Positions 1 through 8,187 are shown, counted from the first letter of the stretch. The stretch is DNA of 64,000 bases from Streptomyces aurantiogriseus (GCF_014649375.1 NZ_BMSX01000025.1:83559-147558); one strand, 5' to 3'. Notes: generated by a model not told the origin, from the sequence alone. Numbers and translations are program-made.

Positions 1-2
1 TG

Positions 3-317
3 ACCGGGGATCCGGACGACCGGCAGCAGGCCGTCACCGGAGCGGTGACACTGGTCGTGCTCGCGCTGCTGCCGCTGCTCGCCGCCCGGGGGCTGCTGGC
101 CCGACGGAGCTGGAGCCGGGGGCCGGCCGTGGTCACGCAGATCATGGCGCTGCCCGTGGCCTACACCCTGCTGCAGGCCGACAGCATGGCGATCCCGGCG
201 GGCATCGCGCTCGCGGTCGTCGCCGTCGCCGCGCTCGTCCTGCTCCTCAACCCCGAGACGACCCGGGCCCTCGGAATCCGGGGGCCCGGCAACGTCGGCA
301 CCGGCGCCCAGAAGTAG
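3..317 (+). CDS. Integral membrane protein, C-terminal part (gene runs off the left edge)
   Basis: The reading frame is open to the first base of the window, so the start lies outside and only about 104 residues are visible. They form three strongly hydrophobic stretches separated by a short arginine-rich loop (LLARRSWSRG) and end in a hydrophilic tail, GNVGTGAQK. This is the layout of a small polytopic membrane protein. No domain can be named from this part. The gene is convergent with the sigma factor gene, and a short GC-rich hairpin lies between them. Transcription would come from the left. Confidence 0.6.
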   Translation, partial: TGDPDDRQQAVTGAVTLVVLALLPLLAARGLLARRSWSRGPAVVTQIMALPVAYTLLQADSMAIPAGIALAVVAVAALVLLLNPETTRALGIRGPGNVGTGAQK

Positions 318-319
318 CC

Positions 320-336
320 GCCGCTTCTCGAGCGGC
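320..336. terminator. Short hairpin between convergent genes
   Basis: A six-pair GC-rich stem with a five-base loop (CCGCT-TCTCG-AGCGG plus one outer G-C pair) sits between two converging genes. There is no U-run, as is common for Streptomyces terminators. It could serve both genes, but the stem is short. Confidence 0.35.
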
Positions 337-338
337 CG

Positions 339-1478
339 TCACTCCTCGACCAGCAGCTTCTCCCGCAGCTGCGCCAGTGTGCGCGCCAGCAGGCGCGAGA
401 CGTGCATCTGCGAGATGCCGACCTCCTGCGCGATCTGCGACTGGGTCATGTTGCCGAAGAACCGCAGGAGCAGGATCCGCTTCTCGCGCGGCGGAAGGTC
501 CTCGAGCAGCGGCTTGAGGGACTCCCGGTACTCGACGCCCTCCAGCGCCTCGTCCTCCGCGCCCAGCGTGTCCGCCACCGCCGGAGACTCGTCGTCGGTG
601 TCGGGGACGTCCAGCGACAGCGTGGAGTACGCGTTGGCCGACTCCAGGCCCTCCAGGACCTCCTCCTCCGAGATCGCCAGCTTCTCGGCGAGCTCATGGA
701 CGGTGGGGGAGCGGCCGTGCAGCTGTGACAGCTCGGCCGTCGCCGTCGTCAGCGCCAGCCGCAGCTCCTGCAGCCTGCGCGGCACCCGCACCGCCCAGCC
801 CTTGTCGCGGAAGTGCCGCTTGATCTCGCCGACGACCGTCGGAGTCGCGTACGTGGAGAACTCCACCCCGCGGTCCGGATCGAAGCGGTCGACGGACTTG
901 ATCAGGCCGATGGTGGCGACCTGGGTGAGATCGTCCAGCGGCTCTCCACGGTTGCGGAAGCGGCGCGCGAGGTGCTCGACGAGCGGCAGATGCATCCGGA
1001 CCAGCTGGTTGCGCAGCTCCGCGTACTCCGGGCTGCCCTCGCTCAGCGTGCGCAGCTCGACGAACAGCGCCTTCGCCCCGCTGCGGTCCTGAGGCCCGCG
1101 GTCCTGAGGCTCGTGCCGCGTGCCCGGCACGCTCTGGTCGTCGTCTCGCTCGTGCTCGCTCATCGTCCCGCCCGTCGCCCTCTGTCGAGCCTTCGCCTCA
1201 TCCCCCACTCTCGACTTCGCTCGAGCGGGGGGACCCCCATGGCCGGGAGCACCCCCGATCCGCCTCTCCGGAGGCGAGTCCTGCACGGCACTGTCCGGGC
1301 AGTCGGCCTCCACGGAGGCCGAGTCGTCCTCCGGGTGCGGCCGGGCCTGCTCGGGAATGCCGTCGATGCCGTCCGCCATGCGTCGGGAACCGCCCGGAGA
1401 GGGATTCCCGGCGTCCTCGGCCGACAGCTCCCGTGTGCCGCGCTCTTCGTCCCGCACCGGCCCGTCCCCGTTCCTCAC
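339..1478 (-). CDS. sigH: Stress sigma factor of the SigB/SigF/SigH family, with long N-terminal extension
   Basis: Group 3 RNA polymerase sigma factor. The conserved part is the last 274 residues, starting at ATG 1163 (MSEHERDDD). Region 2 contains DDLTQVATIGLIKSVDRF, region 3 follows RVPRRLQELR, and region 4 contains the HTH MTQSQIAQEVGISQMHVSRL. The frame stays open upstream to a GTG at 1478 that overlaps the stop of the anti-sigma gene as GTGA, giving a 379-residue form with an acidic, low-complexity extension of 105 residues. For S. coelicolor SigH, several N-terminal forms and proteolytic processing have been reported, so both starts may be used. I chose the long form because of the coupled start; 339-1163 is the alternative. 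Part of the extension is encoded by a dispersed palindromic repeat. The name rests on similarity and gene order. Confidence 0.85.
   Translation of the reverse strand: MRNGDGPVRDEERGTRELSAEDAGNPSPGGSRRMADGIDGIPEQARPHPEDDSASVEADCPDSAVQDSPPERRIGGAPGHGGPPARAKSRVGDEAKARQRATGGTMSEHERDDDQSVPGTRHEPQDRGPQDRSGAKALFVELRTLSEGSPEYAELRNQLVRMHLPLVEHLARRFRNRGEPLDDLTQVATIGLIKSVDRFDPDRGVEFSTYATPTVVGEIKRHFRDKGWAVRVPRRLQELRLALTTATAELSQLHGRSPTVHELAEKLAISEEEVLEGLESANAYSTLSLDVPDTDDESPAVADTLGAEDEALEGVEYRESLKPLLEDLPPREKRILLLRFFGNMTQSQIAQEVGISQMHVSRLLARTLAQLREKLLVEE
1201..1240. repeat. Dispersed palindromic element, copy 1 (inside the SigH extension)
   Basis: The element has TCCCCCAC at one end, a central hairpin (CTCGA-CTTCG-CTCGAG type) and GGGGGGACCCCCAT at the other. 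The same end sequences with a different central hairpin recur at 18496-18534 and 49559-49594. Here it is read in frame within the linker of the long SigH form, at about residues 80-93. Confidence 0.65.
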
Positions 1479-1888
1479 GCCGGCCCGGGTCCCGCGCCGC
1501 GCTGTTTGTAGAGGCTGATCGAAACGGTTTTGTCCTTGTCCACGGCGGAGGAGACCTTGCCCGCGAGGGCGGACAGCACGGTCCAGGCGAAGGTGTCCCG
1601 CGAAGGGGCGTGGCCGTCCGTGGTCGGCGCCGAGACGGTGACCTCGAGCGAGTCGTCGACCAGACGGAAGACACAGCTGAGCACCGAGCCGGGCACGGCC
1701 TGCTGGAGCAGGATCGCGCAGGCCTCGTCCACCGCGATGCGCAGGTCCTCGATCTCGTCCAGGGTGAAGTCCAAACGGGCCGCGAGGCCGGCCGTGGCCG
1801 TCCGCAGCACCGACAGGTAGGCACCCGCAGCCGGCAGCCGGACTTCCACGAAGTCCTGGGTCGCGGGCTCGCCTGCGATCTGGGACAC
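1475..1888 (-). CDS. ushX: RsbW-like anti-sigma factor (HATPase fold), partner of SigH
   Basis: This 137-residue protein has the fold of serine-kinase anti-sigma factors. It shows an N-box-like DEIEDLRIAVDEACAILL at about residues 44-61, but a weak ATP-lid glycine motif. Members of this family sequester their cognate SigB/SigF-type sigma factor. The start is GTG 1888: GGAGG precedes it by five bases, whereas the GTG six bases upstream lies directly on that ribosome site. Its stop overlaps a GTG start of the long SigH form, so the two products would be made in a coupled ratio. In S. coelicolor the gene upstream of sigH is called ushX or prsH; I apply the name from position and similarity. Confidence 0.8.
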   Translation of the reverse strand: MSQIAGEPATQDFVEVRLPAAGAYLSVLRTATAGLAARLDFTLDEIEDLRIAVDEACAILLQQAVPGSVLSCVFRLVDDSLEVTVSAPTTDGHAPSRDTFAWTVLSALAGKVSSAVDKDKTVSISLYKQRGAGPGPA

Positions 1889-2158
1889 CCTCACCTCCAA
1901 GGTGGTACAAGCTTTTCGGGGCCGAGGGTCGCCCCCCGGGGTAACGCGTGTGTGGTGCAGCGGTGACGCTATCGCGCTCTCAAGTGTGCTGTCCCCGGGA
2001 CCCCAACCCCCTGGCGTCACTCACAGTAAAGCTGTGAACACGCTCCGTGTCTAGAGGTCTGCGGGCCCCAAAGGGAAGAGGGCGCGCCGGGTTGACGTAC
2101 CCAGGCGTCAGATGCTCGAACCGTACCCGCTGAACGGACGGGCCGTCCTCGGACCGGC

Positions 2159-2419
2159 TCATACGAGCACGTGGTCGACGAAGCACCAGCGCCAGCTCTC
2201 GCCGGGTTCGAAGGTCCGCATGACCGGGTGGCCCGAATCCTTGTGGTGCTCCGTGGCGTGCCGTCCCGGCGAGGAGTCGCAGCAGCCGACGTGGCCGCAC
2301 GTCAGACACAACCGCAGCTGCACCGGGTGGGAGCCGTCGCGCAGGCATTCCAGACACGTCTCGCTGAGCGGATCCGGATCGGGGTGCGACAGCGCGTCGG
2401 CGTGCGTGCACTGTTTCAT
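2159..2419 (-). CDS. UBP-type zinc-finger protein
   Basis: An 86-residue protein that consists almost entirely of one UBP-type zinc finger. It has a paired CLEC, a central CLTCGHVGCCDS, the spaced histidines HATEHHKDSGHPV, and a closing tryptophan motif, SWRWCFVDH. In eukaryotes this fold binds the free C-terminus of ubiquitin. In Actinobacteria the ligand is unknown. ATG 2419 is the only sensible start, since upstream codons are low complexity. The gene is divergent from the Na+/H+ antiporter gene with about 60 bases between starts, so the two probably share a control region. In other bacteria this finger is sometimes found beside or fused to cation/proton antiporters. Confidence 0.8.
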   Translation of the reverse strand: MKQCTHADALSHPDPDPLSETCLECLRDGSHPVQLRLCLTCGHVGCCDSSPGRHATEHHKDSGHPVMRTFEPGESWRWCFVDHVLV

Positions 2420-2479
2420 GATTGCCAGATTACGACGGGCGTGCGGACGCCCGCGCGGAAAAACTAGGGTGGGCGAGAC

Positions 2480-4078
2480 ATGGACGTGATGCCACTGCTG
2501 TTGTTGGTGGCGGGCAGTGCGGCGATCGCCGGGGCCGCCCGGCGCACCCCGGTGCCCGCCCCGCTGCTCCTGGTCGCCGTCGGTCTGGCCGTGTCGTACG
2601 TCCCGGGCGTCCCCGACTACACCCTCGACCCCGACGTCGTCCTGCCGCTCCTGCTGCCCCCGCTGCTGTACACGTCGGCCACCGACAGCTCCTACCTCGA
2701 CCTGCGCGCACAGGTGCGGCCCGTGGCGCTGCTGTCGGTCGGGTACGTGCTCTTCGCGACCGTCGTCGTCGGCTGGGCCGCCCACCTGCTCGTTCCCGGA
2801 CTGCCGCTGACCGCGGCGCTGGTGCTCGGCGCGGTGGTGGCACCGCCGGACGCGGTCGCGGCGACGGCCGTGGCACGCCGGGTCGGACTGCCGTCGAGGA
2901 TCACCACGATCCTCCAGGGCGAGTCACTCCTGAACGACGCCACCGCGATCACCGCCTACAAGGTGGCCCTCGCGGTCGTGGTCGGCGAGGGCGCGTCCTG
3001 GGCCGGCGGTATCGCGGAGTTCCTGCTGGCGGCGGTGGGCGGCACGGCCGTCGGTCTGATCCTCATGGCCCCTCTCCACTGGCTGCGCACGCATCTCAAG
3101 GAGCCCCTGCTCCAGAACACGCTCTCCCTGCTGATCCCGTTCGTCGCGTACGCGGCCGCCGAACAGTTCCACGCCTCGGGTGTCATCGCCGTGGTCGTCG
3201 TCGCCCTCTACCTCGGCCACCGCGCGTGGGAGGTCGACTTCGCCACCCGCCTCCAGGAGGAGGCGGTGTGGAAGATGGTCGCCTTCGTCCTGGAGTCGGC
3301 GGTCTTCGCCCTGATCGGCCTGCAACTCCCGGTCGTCCTACGGGGGCTCGGCGCCTACGAGGGCCTGGACGCGGCCTGGTACGCCGTCGCCCTCTTCCTC
3401 GTGGTCGTCGCGGCCCGCTTCCTGTGGGTGTACCCGGCGACCTTCCTGCCGCGGCTGCTGTGGGCCCGCATCCGCGAGCGTGAGGACAACCCGACCTGGC
3501 GGGGGCCGATCGTCATCGCCTGGGCCGGCATGCGGGGCGTGGTCTCGCTCGCCATCGCCTTCTCCATCCCGCTCACCGTCGACCACGGCGACGCCCCCTT
3601 CCCGCACCGCAACCTCATCCTCTTCCTCACCTTCACCACGGTCATCGGAACGCTGGTCGTGCAGGGCCTGACCCTGCCCCCGCTGATCCGCCTGCTGAAG
3701 TTCCCCGGTCCCGACCCGCAGGCCGCGACGCTCGCCGAGGCCAACGCGCAGGCGCAGGCCTCCCGGGTCGCCGAGGAGCGCCTGGACGCCCTCCTCTCCG
3801 ACGAACGCAACGCCCTGCCCCCACCCCTCGCCGACCGCCTGCGCACCGTCCTGGAACGCCGCCGCAACGCCGTCTGGGAACGCCTCGGCCAGACCAACCC
3901 GGTCACCGGCGAAACCGTCGACGACACCTACCGCCGTCTGTCCCGCGAGATGATCAGCGCCGAACGCGAGGTCTTCGTCCGCCTCCGCGACGGCCGCTAC
4001 ATCGACGACGAGATGCTCCGCACACTGCTGCGCAGACTGGACCTGGAGGAGGCGGCGGCTTTCCGGGAGGTGGGGTAG
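2480..4078 (+). CDS. Na+/H+ antiporter, CPA1 family
   Basis: A 532-residue membrane protein with about 12 hydrophobic segments over the first 400 residues and a charged cytoplasmic tail of about 130 residues (SRVAEERLDALLSDERN and onward). CPA1 signatures are present: an unwound-helix motif GAVVAPPDAVAATAV around residue 116, and the ion-binding ESLLNDATAI around residue 150. It should exchange external protons for cytoplasmic Na+ (or K+) in pH and salt homeostasis. The start ATG follows GGGCGAG by a few bases. The stress sigma operon and the UBP finger gene beside it suggest salt or osmotic control, but no operator is evident. Confidence 0.85.
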   Translation: MDVMPLLLLVAGSAAIAGAARRTPVPAPLLLVAVGLAVSYVPGVPDYTLDPDVVLPLLLPPLLYTSATDSSYLDLRAQVRPVALLSVGYVLFATVVVGWAAHLLVPGLPLTAALVLGAVVAPPDAVAATAVARRVGLPSRITTILQGESLLNDATAITAYKVALAVVVGEGASWAGGIAEFLLAAVGGTAVGLILMAPLHWLRTHLKEPLLQNTLSLLIPFVAYAAAEQFHASGVIAVVVVALYLGHRAWEVDFATRLQEEAVWKMVAFVLESAVFALIGLQLPVVLRGLGAYEGLDAAWYAVALFLVVVAARFLWVYPATFLPRLLWARIREREDNPTWRGPIVIAWAGMRGVVSLAIAFSIPLTVDHGDAPFPHRNLILFLTFTTVIGTLVVQGLTLPPLIRLLKFPGPDPQAATLAEANAQAQASRVAEERLDALLSDERNALPPPLADRLRTVLERRRNAVWERLGQTNPVTGETVDDTYRRLSREMISAEREVFVRLRDGRYIDDEMLRTLLRRLDLEEAAAFREVG

Positions 4079-4243
4079 GGACGGGCCGGCACCGGAGCCG
4101 ACGCGACCCCGGCGGCAGACCGCCGCGCCTCACGCGCGCGTGCCGCAGCCTCTGCCGGACACGGTGTCCGTTTCACGCACCGTGGCGGTCCGTACGCGTC
4201 AGTGCTCGTCGGGCGCCTGCCACGGCCCCCTGCGGGCGACCCC

Positions 4244-5155
4244 TCAGCTCACGAACGGAGCCCCCGTCACCACGGCCGCGAGGCGCGTGCCGCGCGGGAA
4301 GGCGCCCTCGTCGGCGAGAGCGACAAGTCCGTACAGCAACTTGGCGACATAGAGGCGCTCGACGGGCAGGCCATGGCGTTCCTCGAAGTCCGCGGCGAAG
4401 GCGTCGAGGGCGGGGGTGGTGCGGGCATAGCCGCCGAAGTGGAAGCGTTCGTCGAGCTGCCAGTCACCGCGGGGGCCACCGAAGGCCTCCGTCTGCAGTG
4501 CCCGTGTCGCGGCGGCCAGGAAGCCGCCCTTCAGGACCGGTATGCCCAGGGCCCGTCGGCCGGGGCCCAGGCCGGCGGCGAGGCCCGCGAGGGTGCCGCC
4601 GGTGCCACAGGCGAGGGCGACGACGTCGGCGTGGTCGCGCAACTCCTCGCCGAGTGCGCGGCAGCCGCGCACGGCCACCGCGTTGCTGCCGCCCTCGGGG
4701 ACGACGTACGCGTCCTCGGCGTCGGCCGCGCGCAGGACGGCCGCGCGGGTGTCGGGGTGGGTCTTGCGGCGGTAGGTCGACCGGTCGACGAAGTGCAGCC
4801 GCATCCCGTCGGCCGCACAGCGGGCCAGGGAGGGGTTCAGGGGCCGGCCCGCGAGCTCGTCGCCGCGCACCACGCCCACGGTGGGGAGCCCGAGGAGACG
4901 GCCGGCGGCGGCCGTGGCCCGCAGATGGTTGGAGTAGGCGCCGCCGAAGGTCAGGACCGGCCGTCCGGCCGCCGCCTCCAGGTTGGGCACCAGCTTGCGC
5001 CACTTGTTGCCGATCAGGTCCGGGTGGATCAGGTCGTCCCGCTTCAGCAGCAGTCGTACGCCGTGCCGGGCGAACCGGTCGTCGGACACCTCCTGGAGAG
5101 GGGAGGGGAGCCGGGGGCGCAGGGCGGCGGGATCGAAGGGGGCGGGGCCGGTCAC
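4244..5155 (-). CDS. PLP-dependent ACC deaminase / D-cysteine desulfhydrase family enzyme
   Basis: Fold-type II PLP enzyme of about 303 residues. The PLP lysine lies in DLIGNKWRKL near residue 40, followed by the substrate loop TFGGAYSNHLRA and the phosphate-binding run ACGTGGTLAGLAAG. The family deaminates 1-aminocyclopropane-1-carboxylate or desulfhydrates D-cysteine, and sequence alone does not settle which. I chose GTG 5155 because family members start a few residues before the conserved RLPSPLQEVSDDRF. ATG 5218 is in frame with a weak ribosome site and would add 21 residues. The gene is divergent from the encapsulin gene and convergent with the antiporter gene. Confidence 0.75.
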   Translation of the reverse strand: MTGPAPFDPAALRPRLPSPLQEVSDDRFARHGVRLLLKRDDLIHPDLIGNKWRKLVPNLEAAAGRPVLTFGGAYSNHLRATAAAGRLLGLPTVGVVRGDELAGRPLNPSLARCAADGMRLHFVDRSTYRRKTHPDTRAAVLRAADAEDAYVVPEGGSNAVAVRGCRALGEELRDHADVVALACGTGGTLAGLAAGLGPGRRALGIPVLKGGFLAAATRALQTEAFGGPRGDWQLDERFHFGGYARTTPALDAFAADFEERHGLPVERLYVAKLLYGLVALADEGAFPRGTRLAAVVTGAPFVS

Positions 5156-5228
5156 CAGGCCATTGTCGAACACCGTTCGGTGCGAAAGTGCGCTCTGCCC
5201 AGACCGACGATGATCCATTCCCGCTCGT

Positions 5229-5244
5229 TCGTGTAATGGCACGA
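5229..5244. promoter_or_regulatory. Perfect dyad in the divergent region upstream of eshA
   Basis: TCGTG-TAATGG-CACGA is a perfect 5-base inverted repeat with a 6-base centre. It lies about 90 bases before the encapsulin start and just upstream of both candidate starts of the divergent PLP enzyme gene. It resembles a dimeric repressor site. Its half-site spacing is two bases shorter than the usual Crp-type site, so the binding protein is unknown. Confidence 0.35.
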
Positions 5245-5331
5245 GCACGCTGAGTGATGGAAGGCTTGCCCTGCGAGAACAGTGCATCGGCGCAGTACGG
5301 CGCCTGTGCATGACTGGGAGGGCATTTCTCT

Positions 5332-6738
5332 ATGTCGGTAGGCGAAGAGGTCCGCACCGAGCAGGTCAAGCCGCAGCAGAGTCTCGGCACCGCGGCCGCG
5401 CGGAACCTGGCCACCACGACCAAGTCCGCACCGCAGATGCAGGAGATCAGCTCCCGCTGGCTGCTGCGGATGCTGCCCTGGGTGGATGTGCAGGGCGGCA
5501 CGTACCGAGTGAACCGGCGGCTGACGTACGCGATCGGCGACGGCCGGATCACGTTCGTCAAGACCGGCGACCGCGTCGAGGTCATCCCCGCCGAGCTGGG
5601 CGAACTGCCCGCACTGCGCTCGTACGAGGACGATGAGGTGCTCTCGGAGCTGGCCCAGCGCTGCAGTCAGCGGGAGTACGCCCCGGGCGAGGTCATCGCC
5701 TCCTTCGGCAGCCGGACCGACGGGGTCTACCTGCTGGCGCACGGCAGGGTCGAGAAGGTCGGCACCGGCCCCTACGGCGACGACCAGGTCCTCGGGGTCC
5801 TCGCCGACGGCGCCTACTTCGGCGACCAGGCGCTGCTCGACGGGGACTGCATCTGGGAGTACACCGCCCGCGCCCACACGGCCAGCACGGTGCTGATCCT
5901 GTCCCGCCAGGACTTCGAGCAGGTCGCGGAACGCGCGGACTCCCTGCGCGCACACCTCCAGCGACAGCGCGCGATCCCCCACCAGCGCACCAACAAGTAC
6001 GGCGAGAAGGCCGTCGACCTGGCCGCGGGCCACGCCGGCGAGCCGGACATCCCGCACACGTTCGTCGACTACGACGCCCGGCCCCGCGAGTACGAACTGA
6101 GCATCGCCCAGACCGTGCTGCGCATCCACACGCGCGTGGCCGACCTCTACAACCAGCCGATGAACCAGACCGAGCAGCAGCTGCGGCTGACGGTCGAGGC
6201 GCTGAAGGAGCGCCAGGAGCACGAGCTGGTCAACAACCGTGAGTTCGGACTCCTCCACAACTGCGAGTACGACCAGCGGATCCAGCCGCACGACGGCGTG
6301 CCCAGCCCCGACGACATGGACGAGCTGCTCAGCAGGCGCCGCGGCACCAAGCTGTTCCTCGCCCACCCGCGCGCGATCGCCGCGTTCGGCCGCGAGCTGA
6401 ACAAGCGCGGGCTCGTCCCCGAGACGATCGACGTCGGCGGCAACCGGATCCCCACCTGGCGCGGGGTGCCGATCTACCCGTGCAACAAGATCCCGGTCAC
6501 CGAGGCCCGCACCAGCTCGATCATCGCGATGCGTCTCGGCGAGCAGGACCAGGGCGTCATCGGCCTGCGCCAGTCCGGCATCCCGGACGAGATCGAGCCG
6601 AGCCTGTCCGTGCGGTTCATGGGCATCAACGAACAGGCCATCATCAAGTACCTGGTCACGGCCTACTACTCGGCCGCGGTGCTGGTACCGGACGCGCTGG
6701 GCGTCCTGGAGAACGTCGAGATCGGCCGCTGGCGGTGA
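5332..6738 (+). CDS. eshA: EshA: family 2B encapsulin shell protein with cyclic-nucleotide-binding domain
   Basis: A 468-residue protein. Residues 1-90 form the N-terminal arm and the start of the shell fold. Residues about 92-200 are a cyclic-nucleotide-binding domain inserted into it, with a beta-roll (YAPGEVIASFGSRTDGVYLL) and a phosphate-cassette-like FGDQALL followed by TARA; the usual FGE glutamate is aspartate. Residues about 215-468 are the HK97-type capsid fold. Family 2B encapsulins assemble into icosahedral compartments that package terpenoid-related enzymes, and EshA in S. griseus and S. coelicolor was linked to ppGpp level and antibiotic production. The start ATG follows GGGAGGG by nine bases. 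The polyprenyl diphosphate synthase gene begins 112 bases downstream on the same strand and is the likely cargo. Ligand choice and the effect of binding cannot be read from sequence. Confidence 0.92.
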   Translation: MSVGEEVRTEQVKPQQSLGTAAARNLATTTKSAPQMQEISSRWLLRMLPWVDVQGGTYRVNRRLTYAIGDGRITFVKTGDRVEVIPAELGELPALRSYEDDEVLSELAQRCSQREYAPGEVIASFGSRTDGVYLLAHGRVEKVGTGPYGDDQVLGVLADGAYFGDQALLDGDCIWEYTARAHTASTVLILSRQDFEQVAERADSLRAHLQRQRAIPHQRTNKYGEKAVDLAAGHAGEPDIPHTFVDYDARPREYELSIAQTVLRIHTRVADLYNQPMNQTEQQLRLTVEALKERQEHELVNNREFGLLHNCEYDQRIQPHDGVPSPDDMDELLSRRRGTKLFLAHPRAIAAFGRELNKRGLVPETIDVGGNRIPTWRGVPIYPCNKIPVTEARTSSIIAMRLGEQDQGVIGLRQSGIPDEIEPSLSVRFMGINEQAIIKYLVTAYYSAAVLVPDALGVLENVEIGRWR

Positions 6739-6850
6739 CCTCGCCCGTGTGCACGCCGTGTCCCCGCCCGCTGGGGCGGGTACAGCCAGGGCGTACGCGC
6801 CGGGTGGGAGCGCACTCGCCACCGTCCGCGGACCCTGCGAGGGGGACTCC

Positions 6851-7972
6851 ATGACCGATTTCGTGACGGAGGCCAGGCCGCACTCCGCCAAGACGCGCGA
6901 AAGCGAAAGGAGGGGGTTCATCGGGAGCCGGAGCGGGCCGGGAGCGTTCGACGGGCAGGAGGCGGCGGCGATCCTGGAGGACGCCCGCGCGTCGGTGGAC
7001 CCGGCCCTGCGCGCGGCCCTCGACTCGCTGCCCGGCTCGATGCGCCGGATCGCGCTCTACCACTTCGGCTGGGAGCACGTGGACGGCACCCCGGCCGCGG
7101 GCAACGCGGGCAAGGCGATCCGCCCCGCCCTCGTCCTCGCCGCGGCCACCGCCCTCGGCGGTCCGGGGGCCCGCGCGGCGGCCGTAGGGGCCGCCGCGGC
7201 GGTGGAACTGATCCACAACTTCACGCTGCTGCACGACGACGTGATGGACCGGGACACCACACGCCGGCACCGCCCCACCGCCTGGACCGTGTTCGGCGAC
7301 GCCGACGCGATCCTCGCCGGCGACGCCCTCCAGGCGCTGGCCCTCGGCCTGCTCGCCGAGGACCCGCACCCGGCGTCCCCCGGGGCCGCCGCCCGGCTCG
7401 CGGCCTGCGTGGTCGAACTGTGCGCCGGCCAGCAGGCGGACACGGCCATGGAGAAACGGGGCCCCGCCGAGGTCACCCTCGACGAGGTGATCGCCATGGC
7501 CGAGGCCAAGACCGGCGCGCTGCTCGGCTGCGCCTGCGCCCTCGGCGGGCTGTACGCCGGGGCATCCGGGGAGGACGTCGAGGCGCTGGACGCGTTCGGC
7601 CGTGAGGCCGGTCTCGCCTTCCAGCTCATCGACGACGTGATCGGCATATGGGGCGACCCGCGGCACACCGGCAAGCCGGCTGGCGCCGACCTGGCGGCCC
7701 GCAAGAAGTCCCTGCCGGTGGTCGCCGCGCTCGCCTCCGGCACCCAGGCCGCCGCGGAACTGGCAGAGCTGTACGCGCTGCCGTACGACCGGCGGGACCT
7801 GGAGCGGACCACGCTGGCCGTCGAACGGGCCGGCGGGCGGGCCTGGGCGCAGGAACAGGCGGCCGACCGGATGGCCCGCGCGATGTCCGAACTGGCCCGG
7901 GCGATCCCGGACCCCGAGGCCGCGGACGGCCTGCTGTCGCTGGCGGAGTTCGTGACACGGCGCAGCGCGTGA
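6851..7972 (+). CDS. Polyprenyl diphosphate synthase, probable encapsulin cargo
   Basis: A 373-residue trans-isoprenyl diphosphate synthase. The first aspartate-rich motif is HDDVMDRD at about residues 128-135. The second is QLIDDVIGIWGD at about 258-269, where the classical DDxxD ends in glycine, as I recall for many actinobacterial members. It should condense IPP with an allylic diphosphate to make a C20 or longer product; chain length is not predictable here. The start ATG lies six bases after GCGAGGGGG. Residues 1-35 (rich in S, R, G and E, with no hydrophobic core) look disordered and precede the catalytic fold. Such N-terminal segments direct cargo into family 2 encapsulins. With no terminator after eshA, the two genes probably form one transcript, ended by two hairpins downstream. 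Confidence 0.88.
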   Translation: MTDFVTEARPHSAKTRESERRGFIGSRSGPGAFDGQEAAAILEDARASVDPALRAALDSLPGSMRRIALYHFGWEHVDGTPAAGNAGKAIRPALVLAAATALGGPGARAAAVGAAAAVELIHNFTLLHDDVMDRDTTRRHRPTAWTVFGDADAILAGDALQALALGLLAEDPHPASPGAAARLAACVVELCAGQQADTAMEKRGPAEVTLDEVIAMAEAKTGALLGCACALGGLYAGASGEDVEALDAFGREAGLAFQLIDDVIGIWGDPRHTGKPAGADLAARKKSLPVVAALASGTQAAAELAELYALPYDRRDLERTTLAVERAGGRAWAQEQAADRMARAMSELARAIPDPEAADGLLSLAEFVTRRSA

Positions 7973-8010
7973 GCGTCCTGACCGTGCCCTGAAGACCCCG
8001 GCGCCCCTGG

Positions 8011-8039
8011 GACCGTACGGCTCCTGACTCCGTACGGTC
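8011..8039 (+). terminator. Hairpin after the polyprenyl synthase gene (first of two)
   Basis: A perfect 10-pair stem (GACCGTACGG with CCGTACGGTC) around a nine-base loop, about 40 bases after the stop codon. Confidence 0.6.
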
Positions 8040-8056
8040 TCCGGGGGCTCCGGCCC

Positions 8057-8095
8057 GGCGGGTCCCGCACAACCCCACGATGTGCGGGACCCGCC
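8057..8095 (+). terminator. Hairpin after the polyprenyl synthase gene (second of two)
   Basis: A perfect 15-pair stem (GGCGGGTCCCGCACA with its complement) around a nine-base loop. Two strong hairpins in tandem should isolate the encapsulin operon from the genes that follow. Confidence 0.65.
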
Positions 8096-8187
8096 TCTGC
8101 TCCGGCTGCCGACGTTCGCGCGCTTTCTCCGAAGGAGTGCCGGCACACGTCTACGCAGGCAGGTGGTGACCGGCCTACCCTGGTGAC

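Noticed and set aside
4079..4243. Terminator between the antiporter and the PLP enzyme genes
   Set aside because: Several short GC-rich inversions exist, but none forms a clear uninterrupted stem.
5152..6921. 589-residue minus-strand frame opposite eshA
   Set aside because: Mirror frame of the encapsulin gene with no ribosome site, domain or plausible composition.
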